Below are positions 8,660 through 18,883 of a stretch of DNA of 50,505 bases, in pieces. Made by a program: the position numbers and the translations under genes. The stretch is from an uncultured Muribaculaceae bacterium. Its GTDB lineage: Bacteria; Bacteroidota; Bacteroidia; Bacteroidales; Muribaculaceae. The notes under the pieces were generated by a model. The model did not search any database, had not been told where the DNA came from, and saw only the letters and a program-made list of their open reading frames with translations. Location of the stretch: the NCBI GenBank assembly GCA_902494515.1, contig CABUTS010000015.1, forward strand, positions 1-50,505. The letters are read 5' to 3'. Position 1 is the first letter of the stretch. Each line of letters opens with the position of its first letter.

Positions 8660-9885
8660 TATGCTTTTTCGTTAACGAGGCGGGCGATGGCTACCACAAC
8701 GTCGCGCCCCTTCTCCATCGATGGGATGGGCACGAACTCGTAGCGGCCGTGGAAGTTCAGGCCGCCGGCGAAGATGTTGGGGCAGGGGAGACCCTTGAAG
8801 GAGAGCTGGGCGCCGTCTGTGCCGCCGCGGATGGGCTGCACTTTCGGGGTTACGTCGGCATCGCGCATGGCCTGTTCGGCGGTCTCGATGATGTGCATCA
8901 CCGGCTCGATCTTCTCGCGCATGTTGTAATACTGGTCCTTGATTTCGATGGAGCAGCAGCCGGGGAACTCGTTGTTGGTCTTGCGCACGAGATGCTCGAG
9001 CTCCTTCTTGCGGCGCTCGAAGCGGTCGCGGTCATGGTCGCGGACGATGTAGGTGAGGGTGGTCTTTTCCACGTCCCCTTCGATCTGGATGAGGTGGTAG
9101 AAGCCTTCGTAGCCCTCGGTGTGTTCGGGAGTTTCCCAGCGGGGGAGCATGAGGATGAACTGGTTGGCCATACGGATGGAGTTCACCAGTTTGTGTTTGG
9201 CGTAGCCGGGATGGACGTTGCGCCCCTTGAAGGTGACGCGGGCCACGGCAGCGTTGAAGTTCTCATATTCGAGCTCGCCGACCTCGCCGCCATCCATGGT
9301 GTAGGCCCAGTCGCAGCCGAAGGCTTCGACGTTGAACTTGTGGGCTCCCTGACCGATTTCTTCATCGGGGTTGAAGGCGATGCGGATCTTGCCGTGCTTG
9401 ATTTCGGGGTGGTTCTGGAGGTAGACAACGGCGGAAATGATTTCGGCGATACCGGCCTTGTCGTCGGCGCCGAGGAGGGTTGTGCCGTCGGTAACTATCA
9501 GGTCCTGACCGACATAGTTGAGCAATTCAGGGAATTCATCGGGCGAAAGGAGGATCCCCTGCTCGGCATTGAGGGTGATGACCGAGCCGTCGTAAGCCCT
9601 GACGATGCGGGGGGTGACGTTGTGGCCCGACATGTCGGGGGAGGTGTCGAGGTGGGCGATGAAGCCGACCGTAGGCACGTCGGGTTTGTCGGTGTTGGCC
9701 GGGAGGGTCGCCATCAGGTAACCATTCTCGTCGAGGGTAATCTCCTGAAGGTTAAGCTCTTCAAGCTCCTTTTTCAGGGCTTCGGCGAACTTGTACTGGC
9801 CGGGGGTCGAGGGGGTGAGGTTCGTGAGCTCGTCGCTCTGGCTGTCGAACTTCACATATCTGAGGAATCTGTCGACTACGTTCAT
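8659..9885 (-). CDS. pepT: Peptidase T (tripeptide aminopeptidase)
   Basis: 408 residues, cytosolic M20 metallopeptidase that removes the N-terminal residue from tripeptides. The two-zinc site is recognisable: the His-Leu-Asp-Thr motif ('HLDTSPDMSG', about residue 78), the bridging Asp ('LGADDKAG'), the Glu-Glu pair ('NPDEEIGQGA') and the C-terminal His ('GGLNFHGRYEF'). The length is that of the family. It is the first gene of the pepT-miaA pair, with a TAACTTTG promoter element 32 nt upstream. Confidence 0.96.
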   Translation of the reverse strand: MNVVDRFLRYVKFDSQSDELTNLTPSTPGQYKFAEALKKELEELNLQEITLDENGYLMATLPANTDKPDVPTVGFIAHLDTSPDMSGHNVTPRIVRAYDGSVITLNAEQGILLSPDEFPELLNYVGQDLIVTDGTTLLGADDKAGIAEIISAVVYLQNHPEIKHGKIRIAFNPDEEIGQGAHKFNVEAFGCDWAYTMDGGEVGELEYENFNAAVARVTFKGRNVHPGYAKHKLVNSIRMANQFILMLPRWETPEHTEGYEGFYHLIQIEGDVEKTTLTYIVRDHDRDRFERRKKELEHLVRKTNNEFPGCCSIEIKDQYYNMREKIEPVMHIIETAEQAMRDADVTPKVQPIRGGTDGAQLSFKGLPCPNIFAGGLNFHGRYEFVPIPSMEKGRDVVVAIARLVNEKA

Positions 9886-9916
9886 GGGCGGGAATTATGT
9901 TTGGTTTTCAGTGCCA

Positions 9917-9924
9917 CAAAGTTA
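9917..9924 (-). promoter_or_regulatory. -7 element of the pepT promoter
   Basis: The minus strand reads TAACTTTG, an exact TAnnTTTG, ending 31 nt before the pepT start codon. I did not find a TTTG at the expected 19-20 nt upstream, so only the -7 box is supported. Confidence 0.55.
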
Positions 9925-10087
9925 ACAAAAGTTTTGTAAAAAAGGATTAGTGCAAAGGAGTTTTTTATAACCAAAATGAACTAACAGCTGAAAAATGGGT
10001 TTTATAAGAAGATGACGTCCCGGCGGGAGCCTTCCGAAGTGGAACAGCTGCACCGGCGCATAATTCTGGATTATAGCCAAAAATAGA

Positions 10088-10111
10088 AATCCGGGAGATG
10101 AATCCCGGATT
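10088..10111 (+). ncRNA. 9-bp perfect hairpin ahead of the mini-gene
   Basis: AATCCGGGA-GATGAA-TCCCGGATT, 18 nt upstream of the 31-codon gene at 10130. There is no T-run after it, so it is unlikely to be a simple terminator. It could be a leader hairpin or part of a small RNA that includes the mini-gene. No known RNA family was recognised. Confidence 0.45.
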
Positions 10112-10129
10112 ACCTAAAAGAATGAGATT

Positions 10130-10225
10130 ATGAAAAACTTACTTGCCAAACTCCGCGGATTGCTCAGCGGAGGCGCGTCGCAGCCGCGGCTTCAGCCGGT
10201 ACCCGTACGCGTGAGGGTTGGCTGA
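10130..10225 (+). CDS. Predicted 31-residue basic small protein
   Basis: The ATG starts an N-terminal amphipathic stretch (MKNLLAKLRGLLSG) followed by a Pro/Arg/Val-rich tail (about 'LQPVPVRVRVG'). Net charge is strongly positive. It stands alone between the pepT promoter and the convergent DUF3109 gene, with a perfect hairpin 18 nt upstream. The AAAAG-rich approach to the start is typical of Bacteroidota initiation regions. The lysine start and amphipathic head make it look like a real small protein, perhaps membrane- or RNA-associated, but no family is assigned. The alternative is a chance frame within a small RNA. Confidence 0.5.
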   Translation: MKNLLAKLRGLLSGGASQPRLQPVPVRVRVG

Positions 10226-10272
10226 ACAGCGGCCGGCTTTCCCCTTCCCCGTGTCGGGTGGCGGGACCGGTT

Positions 10273-10857
10273 TCAGAGACCTTTCTCCTTTATCCAAAGC
10301 TCACAGGCAGCTTTCAGTTCGGCATACCATTCGGCGCCGAAGTGCTCCGTGAGCGGCCCTTCAAGAAACTGATACAGACGCACACCCTCCCGGCGGCCTT
10401 TCTCGACGGCTGGCCGGCAGATTTTCCACCGGTGGTAGTTGACCGCCGTGTATGAGCCGTAATCCTTGAGCCTGACGGGATACAGGGCGCATGAGGCTGG
10501 TTTCCGCCAGCTGACCCGCCCCTCGCGGTAGGCCTTGTCGATGGCACAGAGGCAGACGCCCCCCTTCCCGTAGGTGCAGAAGGCGCAGGCGGCGCCGTCG
10601 AGCAGCGTGGTGACCATTTCGCCGTCGACATCGGCGTAGGCCACCCCGTTGTCGCGCACCTCCTCCACGGCCCGGGGAGCCATGTCGGGGGCCACTTCGT
10701 CGAGAACCTCCTCGAGTTTGCCGATTTCATCGAGGGTTACCGGGGCGCCGGCATCCCCTTCGATACAGCATGCCCCGAGGCAGGCGTCGAGGTCGCAGCA
10801 GAAAAATTCCTCGGCAAGGTCGAGCGAAACCAGTGTATTCTGAATCTGTAGCATCAT
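10273..10857 (-). CDS. DUF3109 family cysteine-rich protein
   Basis: 194 residues from MMLQIQNTL. Two cysteine clusters are present: 'CCDLDACLGACC' near the N terminus, and 'CAFCTYGKGGVCLC' with 'CALYP' in the middle. This arrangement is typical of DUF3109/YkgJ-like proteins thought to bind a metal or Fe-S cluster; the biological role is unknown. An upstream extension of the frame would run over the divergent dapA gene and is not credible, so the start is at 10857 or 10854. A TAACTTTG box at 10917-10924 is a plausible promoter. It is divergent from dapA. Confidence 0.88.
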   Translation of the reverse strand: MMLQIQNTLVSLDLAEEFFCCDLDACLGACCIEGDAGAPVTLDEIGKLEEVLDEVAPDMAPRAVEEVRDNGVAYADVDGEMVTTLLDGAACAFCTYGKGGVCLCAIDKAYREGRVSWRKPASCALYPVRLKDYGSYTAVNYHRWKICRPAVEKGRREGVRLYQFLEGPLTEHFGAEWYAELKAACELWIKEKGL

Positions 10858-10916
10858 TTCGGAAATATAATAACAGGGCTGGAGGCTCCAGTCCGTTGTT
10901 TTCAATAAATTTTTTG

Positions 10917-10924
10917 CAAAGTTA
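10917..10924 (-). promoter_or_regulatory. -7 element for the DUF3109 gene
   Basis: TAACTTTG on the minus strand, 59 nt before the start codon. It lies back to back with the dapA -7 box on the other strand. No -33 TTTG at the right spacing was found. Confidence 0.5.
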
Positions 10925-10979
10925 AGGAAAGTTGGGCTGAATTTAGGCTGCGGGTGGCGGAAAATTGCAGAAAAAGCAG

Positions 10980-10987
10980 TAAATTTG
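10980..10987 (+). promoter_or_regulatory. -7 element of the dapA promoter
   Basis: TAAATTTG, an exact TAnnTTTG, 23 nt before the dapA start at 11011. No clear -33 TTTG was seen. It supports 11011 rather than an earlier in-frame ATG as the translation start, because the earlier ATG would lie upstream of this box. Confidence 0.5.
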
Positions 10988-11010
10988 TGGCGGAAATTAA
11001 AGACTTGTTT

Positions 11011-11898
11011 ATGCCGTTCTGTCCCTATGGCCTGGGCGTGGCCCTGGCAACTCCGTTTAAGACTGACTATTCCATTGACTATGAAGCGCTTGGACGCCTC
11101 GTTGACTATCAGATTGAAGGTGGCGTCGACTACATCGTGGTGCTGGGCACCACGGGCGAGGCTGTAACGATGCTCGACGATGAGCGCCACGAGGTTGCCC
11201 GGTTCGTGGCTGCGCGTGCCGCCGGCCGCGTGCCGCTGGTTCTGGGAATGAGCGGCAACTCCACCAGCCATCTTGTCGACGCGATATCGAAAACCGACTT
11301 TTCGGGCTACGACGCCCTGCTGTCGGTGGTGCCCTTCTACAACAAACCTTCGCAGGAGGGGATGTTCCGCCATTTCGAGGCTGTGGCCAACGCGTCGCCG
11401 CTGCCTGTAATATTATATAATGTGCCGGGCCGCACCGGCGCCAACATGGAGGCCGCCACCACGCTGCGCCTTGCCACAGCTTTCCCCGGCAAGGTCCTCG
11501 GCATCAAGGAGGCCTCCGGCAAGATGGGTCAGATCCGCGAAATTCTGGAAAAACGCCCGTCGGGCTTCTCGGTGATTTCCGGCGACGACGCCCTGACCGT
11601 TCCGCTGATGGCTATGGGCGCCAAAGGGGTTATATCGGTGATCGGCAATGCGTTGCCCCATGAATTCGGCGAGGTCGTGCACCTCTGTGCCAAGGGGGAC
11701 TACACCCACGCCTCGGTTCTCGACCGCCGTATGCAGCCATTCTACCGTGCACTGTTTGCCGAAGGAAACCCCGCCGGCATCAAGGCGCTCCTGAACATGA
11801 AAGGGCTGGCCGAGGATGTGCTTCGCCTCCCCCTTACATCCGTTTCCGAGCGCGTCCGCGCCGAGCTCCGTGCCGGCATGGAAGCACTGAATTCATGA
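11011..11898 (+). CDS. dapA: 4-hydroxy-tetrahydrodipicolinate synthase
   Basis: 295 residues, cytosolic. It condenses pyruvate with aspartate semialdehyde, the first committed step of lysine and diaminopimelate synthesis. The TIM-barrel landmarks are present: the Thr pair in 'VLGTTGEAVT', the catalytic Tyr in 'ILYNVPGRTG' (about 136) and the Schiff-base Lys in 'LGIKEASG' (about 164). The start MPFCPYGLG gives the normal family length; the frame extends upstream to 10954 but across the promoter box. rpoD follows on the same strand after 312 nt and has its own promoter element. Confidence 0.96.
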   Translation: MPFCPYGLGVALATPFKTDYSIDYEALGRLVDYQIEGGVDYIVVLGTTGEAVTMLDDERHEVARFVAARAAGRVPLVLGMSGNSTSHLVDAISKTDFSGYDALLSVVPFYNKPSQEGMFRHFEAVANASPLPVILYNVPGRTGANMEAATTLRLATAFPGKVLGIKEASGKMGQIREILEKRPSGFSVISGDDALTVPLMAMGAKGVISVIGNALPHEFGEVVHLCAKGDYTHASVLDRRMQPFYRALFAEGNPAGIKALLNMKGLAEDVLRLPLTSVSERVRAELRAGMEALNS

Positions 11899-11971
11899 TG
11901 AATTTGCAATTGGATTTGCGAATTTAACATTGTTTAACGTGATTATAGCAATTTATTTCGTTGTGAAGCGT

Positions 11972-11979
11972 TAAATTTG
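11972..11979 (+). promoter_or_regulatory. -7 element of a candidate rpoD promoter
   Basis: TAAATTTG, an exact TAnnTTTG, 231 nt before the rpoD start codon. No TTTG stands at the expected upstream distance. If used, the rpoD mRNA has a leader of about 225 nt. Confidence 0.45.
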
Positions 11980-12210
11980 TAGCTTGAACAGTTTGGCCTT
12001 AAGCGGCATCGACAAAAGTTCAGAACAGCTTGTTTTTCAGCCGATAATTCAATCGATTCGGCATAGGTTTGTGTCTGATGCGCCATGGCAACAACCTTTT
12101 GAAGTCGTCGGAGCTTCCCTCGAGTCAATGACAGGGGTGGTTTCGACCGGCTCGGCACCTTTTCATATCTCTGAGGCTGCCGGTTACATTAATTCTGCCC
12201 TCTTTACAGC
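11980..12210 (+). other. Long leader region upstream of rpoD
   Basis: About 230 nt between the TAAATTTG box and the rpoD start. No convincing gene was seen: a TTG-initiated frame crosses it but has no conserved features. It could be a structured or regulatory 5' UTR. The spacer from the dapA stop to rpoD (312 nt) holds nothing else recognisable. Confidence 0.4.
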
Positions 12211-13071
12211 ATGAGACAGCTTAAAATATCAAAATCAATTACTAATCGCGAGAGCGCATCGCTCGACAAGTATCTCCAGGAAATCGGCCGTGAAGACCTC
12301 ATTTCAGTAGAACAGGAAGTCGAGCTCGCCCAGCGCATCCGCGAAGGGGATGAGGTCGCCCTTGAAAAGCTCACCCGCGCCAACCTCCGCTTCGTGGTTT
12401 CTGTAGCCAAGCAGTATCAGAATCAGGGTCTCTCGCTCCCCGACCTTATCAACGAAGGTAACCTCGGCCTGATCAAAGCTGCCCGCAAGTTCGACGAAAC
12501 CCGCGGCTTCAAGTTCATCTCCTACGCCGTATGGTGGATTCGTCAGTCGATTCTGCAGGCTCTGGCCGAGCAGAGCCGTATTGTGCGTCTACCCCTCAAT
12601 CAGGTCGGCTCCCTCAATAAAATCTCCAAGGCCCTCTCGAAATTCGAGCAGGAAAACGAACGTCGACCCTCGCCTGAGGAACTTGCTGAAACCCTCGATG
12701 TGCCTGTCGACAAGGTTGCCGACACCCTGAAGGTTTCTGGCCGCCACATCTCCGTGGACGCCCCCTTCGTCGAAGGTGAAGACAACTCGCTGCTCGACGT
12801 GCTGACCAACGACGACTCCCCTATGGCCGACGCCTCGCTCAACCAGGAATCCCTGGCCAAGGAGGTTGACCGCGCTCTCCGTCAGCTCCACGATCGTGAG
12901 CGCGAAATCCTGAAAATGTTCTTCGGCATCGGCTGCCAGGAAATGACCCTGGAAGAGATCGGCGCCAAGTTCGACCTCACCCGCGAGCGTGTCCGCCAGA
13001 TCAAAGAGAAAGCCATCCGCCGCCTGAAAGGCCAGAAATCCCGCCTGCTCAAAACCTACCTCGGCCAGTAG
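12211..13071 (+). CDS. rpoD: Primary RNA polymerase sigma factor (RpoD/SigA)
   Basis: 286 residues, the short form of primary sigma typical of Bacteroidota. Region 1.2 ('SLDKYLQEIGREDLIS'), region 2 with the -10 reading helix ('RGFKFISYAVWWIRQSI'), region 3, and region 4 with the helix-turn-helix ('TLEEIGAKFDLTRERVRQIKEKAIRRL') are all present; there is no region 1.1. It recognises the unusual TTTG/TAnnTTTG promoters seen in this window. It has its own upstream -7 box, and it ends before a 47-bp dispersed repeat and a strong terminator. Confidence 0.97.
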   Translation: MRQLKISKSITNRESASLDKYLQEIGREDLISVEQEVELAQRIREGDEVALEKLTRANLRFVVSVAKQYQNQGLSLPDLINEGNLGLIKAARKFDETRGFKFISYAVWWIRQSILQALAEQSRIVRLPLNQVGSLNKISKALSKFEQENERRPSPEELAETLDVPVDKVADTLKVSGRHISVDAPFVEGEDNSLLDVLTNDDSPMADASLNQESLAKEVDRALRQLHDREREILKMFFGIGCQEMTLEEIGAKFDLTRERVRQIKEKAIRRLKGQKSRLLKTYLGQ

Positions 13072-13103
13072 CGAGCGCCAGCGCAAAGGGCGCTCCGCGG
13101 CAA

Positions 13104-13150
13104 TGAATCGCGCGATCACGCGCGATAACAGAACGAAAGTTACCAACGGC
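13104..13150. repeat. 47-bp dispersed repeat, copy 2
   Basis: This matches 4474-4520 at 44 of 47 positions, in the same orientation. Here the palindrome is perfect (ATCGCGCG-ATCA-CGCGCGAT). It lies 33 nt downstream of the rpoD stop codon and would be in the rpoD 3' UTR. Confidence 0.8.
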
Positions 13151-13252
13151 TGCCGAAAAGCCGCTACCCAAAGCTGAAAAAAGCCCTCGCCGAACTCAGG
13201 CCGCTGCGCAAAGCTGAAAAAGAGCTGCTCCGCAAGCACTGAGGCTGCAAAC

Positions 13253-13300
13253 ATAAAAACAACCGCCGCTCGGACTCATCCGAGCGGCGGTTGTTTTTAT
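13253..13300. terminator. Bidirectional terminator between rpoD and the DUF4411 gene
   Basis: Perfect 22-nt arms (13253-13274 and 13279-13300) around a CTCA loop. The stem core CCGCCGCTCGGA is flanked by AAAAAC and GTTTTT, so it works in both directions for the convergent genes. Confidence 0.93.
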
Positions 13301-13307
13301 GATAATC

Positions 13308-13790
13308 TCAAATCTGGATGCCGAGTGTGCGGAATGCTGTGTTTAAATCGCAAAATTTAACTCCGACAGCATTGCAGACATCGGGAATTTTCACGCGCCT
13401 CTTGCACATGGGATCCGGGGTTTCAAGAGTGATTACGGTTACATTCTGTGATAATGCTTCGGCTATAATCCAGGAATCAGCCACTTCCGCAAATTCTGCT
13501 TTGGCGGCCTGAGTGTAAACCGGATTCATAGTTGCCCAAAGCGAAACCGCTGACAAAGAGGCAAGTGTTTCAGTGTTTTCAGAAATGAAAAAATCGCGAG
13601 GTAAATTGTTGTCAACCCACTCAACCAATTCATCATTGCCTTTTCTGATTTCGTCCTCGACTTTTTTTATTGAACGGAACGAACCGCTGGCCGCAAGTTC
13701 TGACAATGTTCGCCAAAATGAAGGGAAAACATCCATCGGCAACTCATTCTTTGCAGTGATAAATATGTTTGTATCAAGAAGATAAATCAT
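13308..13790 (-). CDS. DUF4411 PIN-domain protein, putative toxin-like nuclease
   Basis: 160 residues. The PIN-fold acidic residues are visible: Asp6 in 'LLDTN', Glu45 in 'VEDEI', Asp105 in 'VADSW', with a late acidic patch near 'ETPDP'. DUF4411 proteins are PIN-like and are commonly paired with an ImmA/IrrE-type protein, which fits a toxin-antitoxin or stress-response ribonuclease pair (family knowledge plus inference). It starts 9 nt after the stop of the upstream HTH-metalloprotease gene, so the two form an operon. The cassette is bounded by terminators at 13253 and 14977. Confidence 0.87.
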   Translation of the reverse strand: MIYLLDTNIFITAKNELPMDVFPSFWRTLSELAASGSFRSIKKVEDEIRKGNDELVEWVDNNLPRDFFISENTETLASLSAVSLWATMNPVYTQAAKAEFAEVADSWIIAEALSQNVTVITLETPDPMCKRRVKIPDVCNAVGVKFCDLNTAFRTLGIQI

Positions 13791-13799
13791 TTTTTTTGT

Positions 13800-14912
13800 T
13801 TAGATTGAGCTGGTCATGAATTTTTCAAAAGTCTGGCCATAGAGTCCAGTGAGGCGATACGCCTCGGTATAAGTGAGCTGTCTGGAGCGGACGGCATTGA
13901 AGATATGGGTGGCAAATAAGTGTCCGATGCGTTTTGTGGCGGTCTGATAGAAGACGCCACCTGTACTTTTTGTTTTTTTCTTGATATTCGCTTTATACCG
14001 CAGGAAGAAATCCCGGTATTCTTCATTGCTTATAATTCCGAGGTCATGAGCACGACGGGCAATTACCAAGGTGCTGACGTTGAATCGTTTGGCGCAATCT
14101 TCAATCGAGGTCCAGTTCTCTTTCAGCAGAACTCCAGGCACAAGAAATTCAGCGGCGACCTGATCGCAGTAAGATTCAATATGGTCATGAAAATCACCTT
14201 CAAAGCCAGCATATCCTGCGCTGAAACCAACTAAAATATGTGTGAATTCATGAGCTAACGTAAACATCTGGGCATTTTTGCGGTCACTGTTGTTGACGAA
14301 AATCATAGGAGCGTTGCTTTCGTCGACAAGAGCAAATCCGCGACATTGTTCCACATCCAGAGGTCGGTGTGTGTTGTTCCCGACTATTCCGTTAAAAAAC
14401 ACACAGATACCTGCCTCTTCCATTTTCCCGACAATATGATTGATGGCTTTGTCTGGAGTCCTGAACTGCATCATCCAGTCGATTTCCAGACCGAGATGCT
14501 GACGAATGATGATTGCCATGTCCTGAATCGGAGTTGTGATGTCGTATTTCCCGACGAACGGGCATTCATCCAATTCGTTTTCAGTGAGATAGTCGGAAAG
14601 CCATTCATGACGCCCCTGCACGTCAAGTACAGTTTGATAAACGTTCAGATCGAACTTTCCGTGGCCGGCCTTTCCACGAAACATGGGGATAGGGGATGTT
14701 TCAAGCGGAGGAGCCGGAAGCATCAGAAACGCTACAGGCACGTGCATGGAGGATGCAAATTTTTCCAGTTGCTTGATTGTAGGTTTTTTCTCATCCGCGG
14801 CGTACATGGCGATATCGGGATGAGTTCGGAGAAACTCATCGACATTGTAGCCTGCTCGTTCGATAGCCCACAGGTACATCTCCCGGGAAATAGTCACATA
14901 CTGTCGTGCCAT
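13800..14912 (-). CDS. ImmA/IrrE-family zinc metallopeptidase with N-terminal HTH-like region
   Basis: 370 residues. The N-terminal about 70 residues resemble an XRE-type helical domain ('SREMYLWAIERAGYNVDEFL', 'PTIKQLEKFASSMHVPVAFL'). The ImmA/IrrE domain carries HEFTH (about residues 219-223) and the downstream Glu-containing helix ('ESYCDQVAAEFLVP'). Such proteins cleave repressors or act as antitoxin-like regulators. It is the first gene of the cassette with the DUF4411 PIN protein. The promoter at 14920-14950 is a perfect match and leaves only about 7 nt before the ATG, so the mRNA is probably leaderless or nearly so. Confidence 0.88.
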   Translation of the reverse strand: MARQYVTISREMYLWAIERAGYNVDEFLRTHPDIAMYAADEKKPTIKQLEKFASSMHVPVAFLMLPAPPLETSPIPMFRGKAGHGKFDLNVYQTVLDVQGRHEWLSDYLTENELDECPFVGKYDITTPIQDMAIIIRQHLGLEIDWMMQFRTPDKAINHIVGKMEEAGICVFFNGIVGNNTHRPLDVEQCRGFALVDESNAPMIFVNNSDRKNAQMFTLAHEFTHILVGFSAGYAGFEGDFHDHIESYCDQVAAEFLVPGVLLKENWTSIEDCAKRFNVSTLVIARRAHDLGIISNEEYRDFFLRYKANIKKKTKSTGGVFYQTATKRIGHLFATHIFNAVRSRQLTYTEAYRLTGLYGQTFEKFMTSSI

Positions 14913-14919
14913 ATTTTTG

Positions 14920-14950
14920 CAAAGATAGTGAGTTCCAGCAACTTTTCAAA
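14920..14950 (-). promoter_or_regulatory. Consensus promoter of the ImmA/DUF4411 cassette
   Basis: On the minus strand TTTG (plus 14947-14950), a 19-nt spacer, then TATCTTTG (plus 14920-14927): an exact Bacteroidota promoter. The start codon begins 7 nt after the -7 box, so the transcript would have almost no leader. Confidence 0.8.
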
Positions 14951-14976
14951 ATATTTTTTAAAGAAAACAATCCTAT

Positions 14977-15025
14977 ATAAAAACAACCGCAATCCGGGAG
15001 GAATCCGGGTGGCGGTTGTTTTTAT
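14977..15025. terminator. Terminator downstream of purL
   Basis: Perfect 14-nt arms ATAAAAACAACCGC (14977-14990) and GCGGTTGTTTTTAT (15012-15025) enclose two AATCCGGG copies. On the minus strand it ends purL 49 nt after its stop and insulates the ImmA/DUF4411 cassette. The outer stem has the same sequence as that of the rpoD terminator. Confidence 0.85.
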
Positions 15026-15073
15026 GTGGTTTTTACTGGAGGATTATCTGGAATAATCCTCCAGTTTGGGGGA

Positions 15074-18778
<3,705 letters not shown>

Positions 18779-18816
18779 AAGTGATATATGATTGGGTTTG
18801 AATCGGGGGGGGAAGG

Positions 18817-18870
18817 TGAAAGCCGGGGACCGGCTGGGAGGTGAAAGCCGCAGGCTTTCACCACGGTTGC
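18817..18870. repeat. GCC-GCA-GGC hairpin family, copy 2
   Basis: GGTGAAAGCC-GCA-GGCTTTCACC (18840-18862, perfect 10-bp arms) followed by ACGGTTGC. A truncated sister (AGGTGAAAGCCGG then GGACCGGCT) stands just before it. The same core with different complementary arms occurs at 4827-4875. It lies between the ABC-F stop and the purL start. Confidence 0.8.
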
Positions 18871-18883
18871 CGGGCCGCGGGGA

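Noticed and set aside
8749..9939. 396-codon plus-strand frame opposite pepT
   Set aside because: Antisense shadow; pepT on the minus strand carries all catalytic motifs.
10858..11373. N-terminal extension of the DUF3109 frame
   Set aside because: It would overlap dapA and its promoter; the family start is at MMLQIQ.
13143..13244. Helical, Lys/Leu/Glu-rich frame behind rpoD ending in LLRKH
   Set aside because: It has no start codon and opens with a stop inside the dispersed repeat; possibly a remnant but too short to support.
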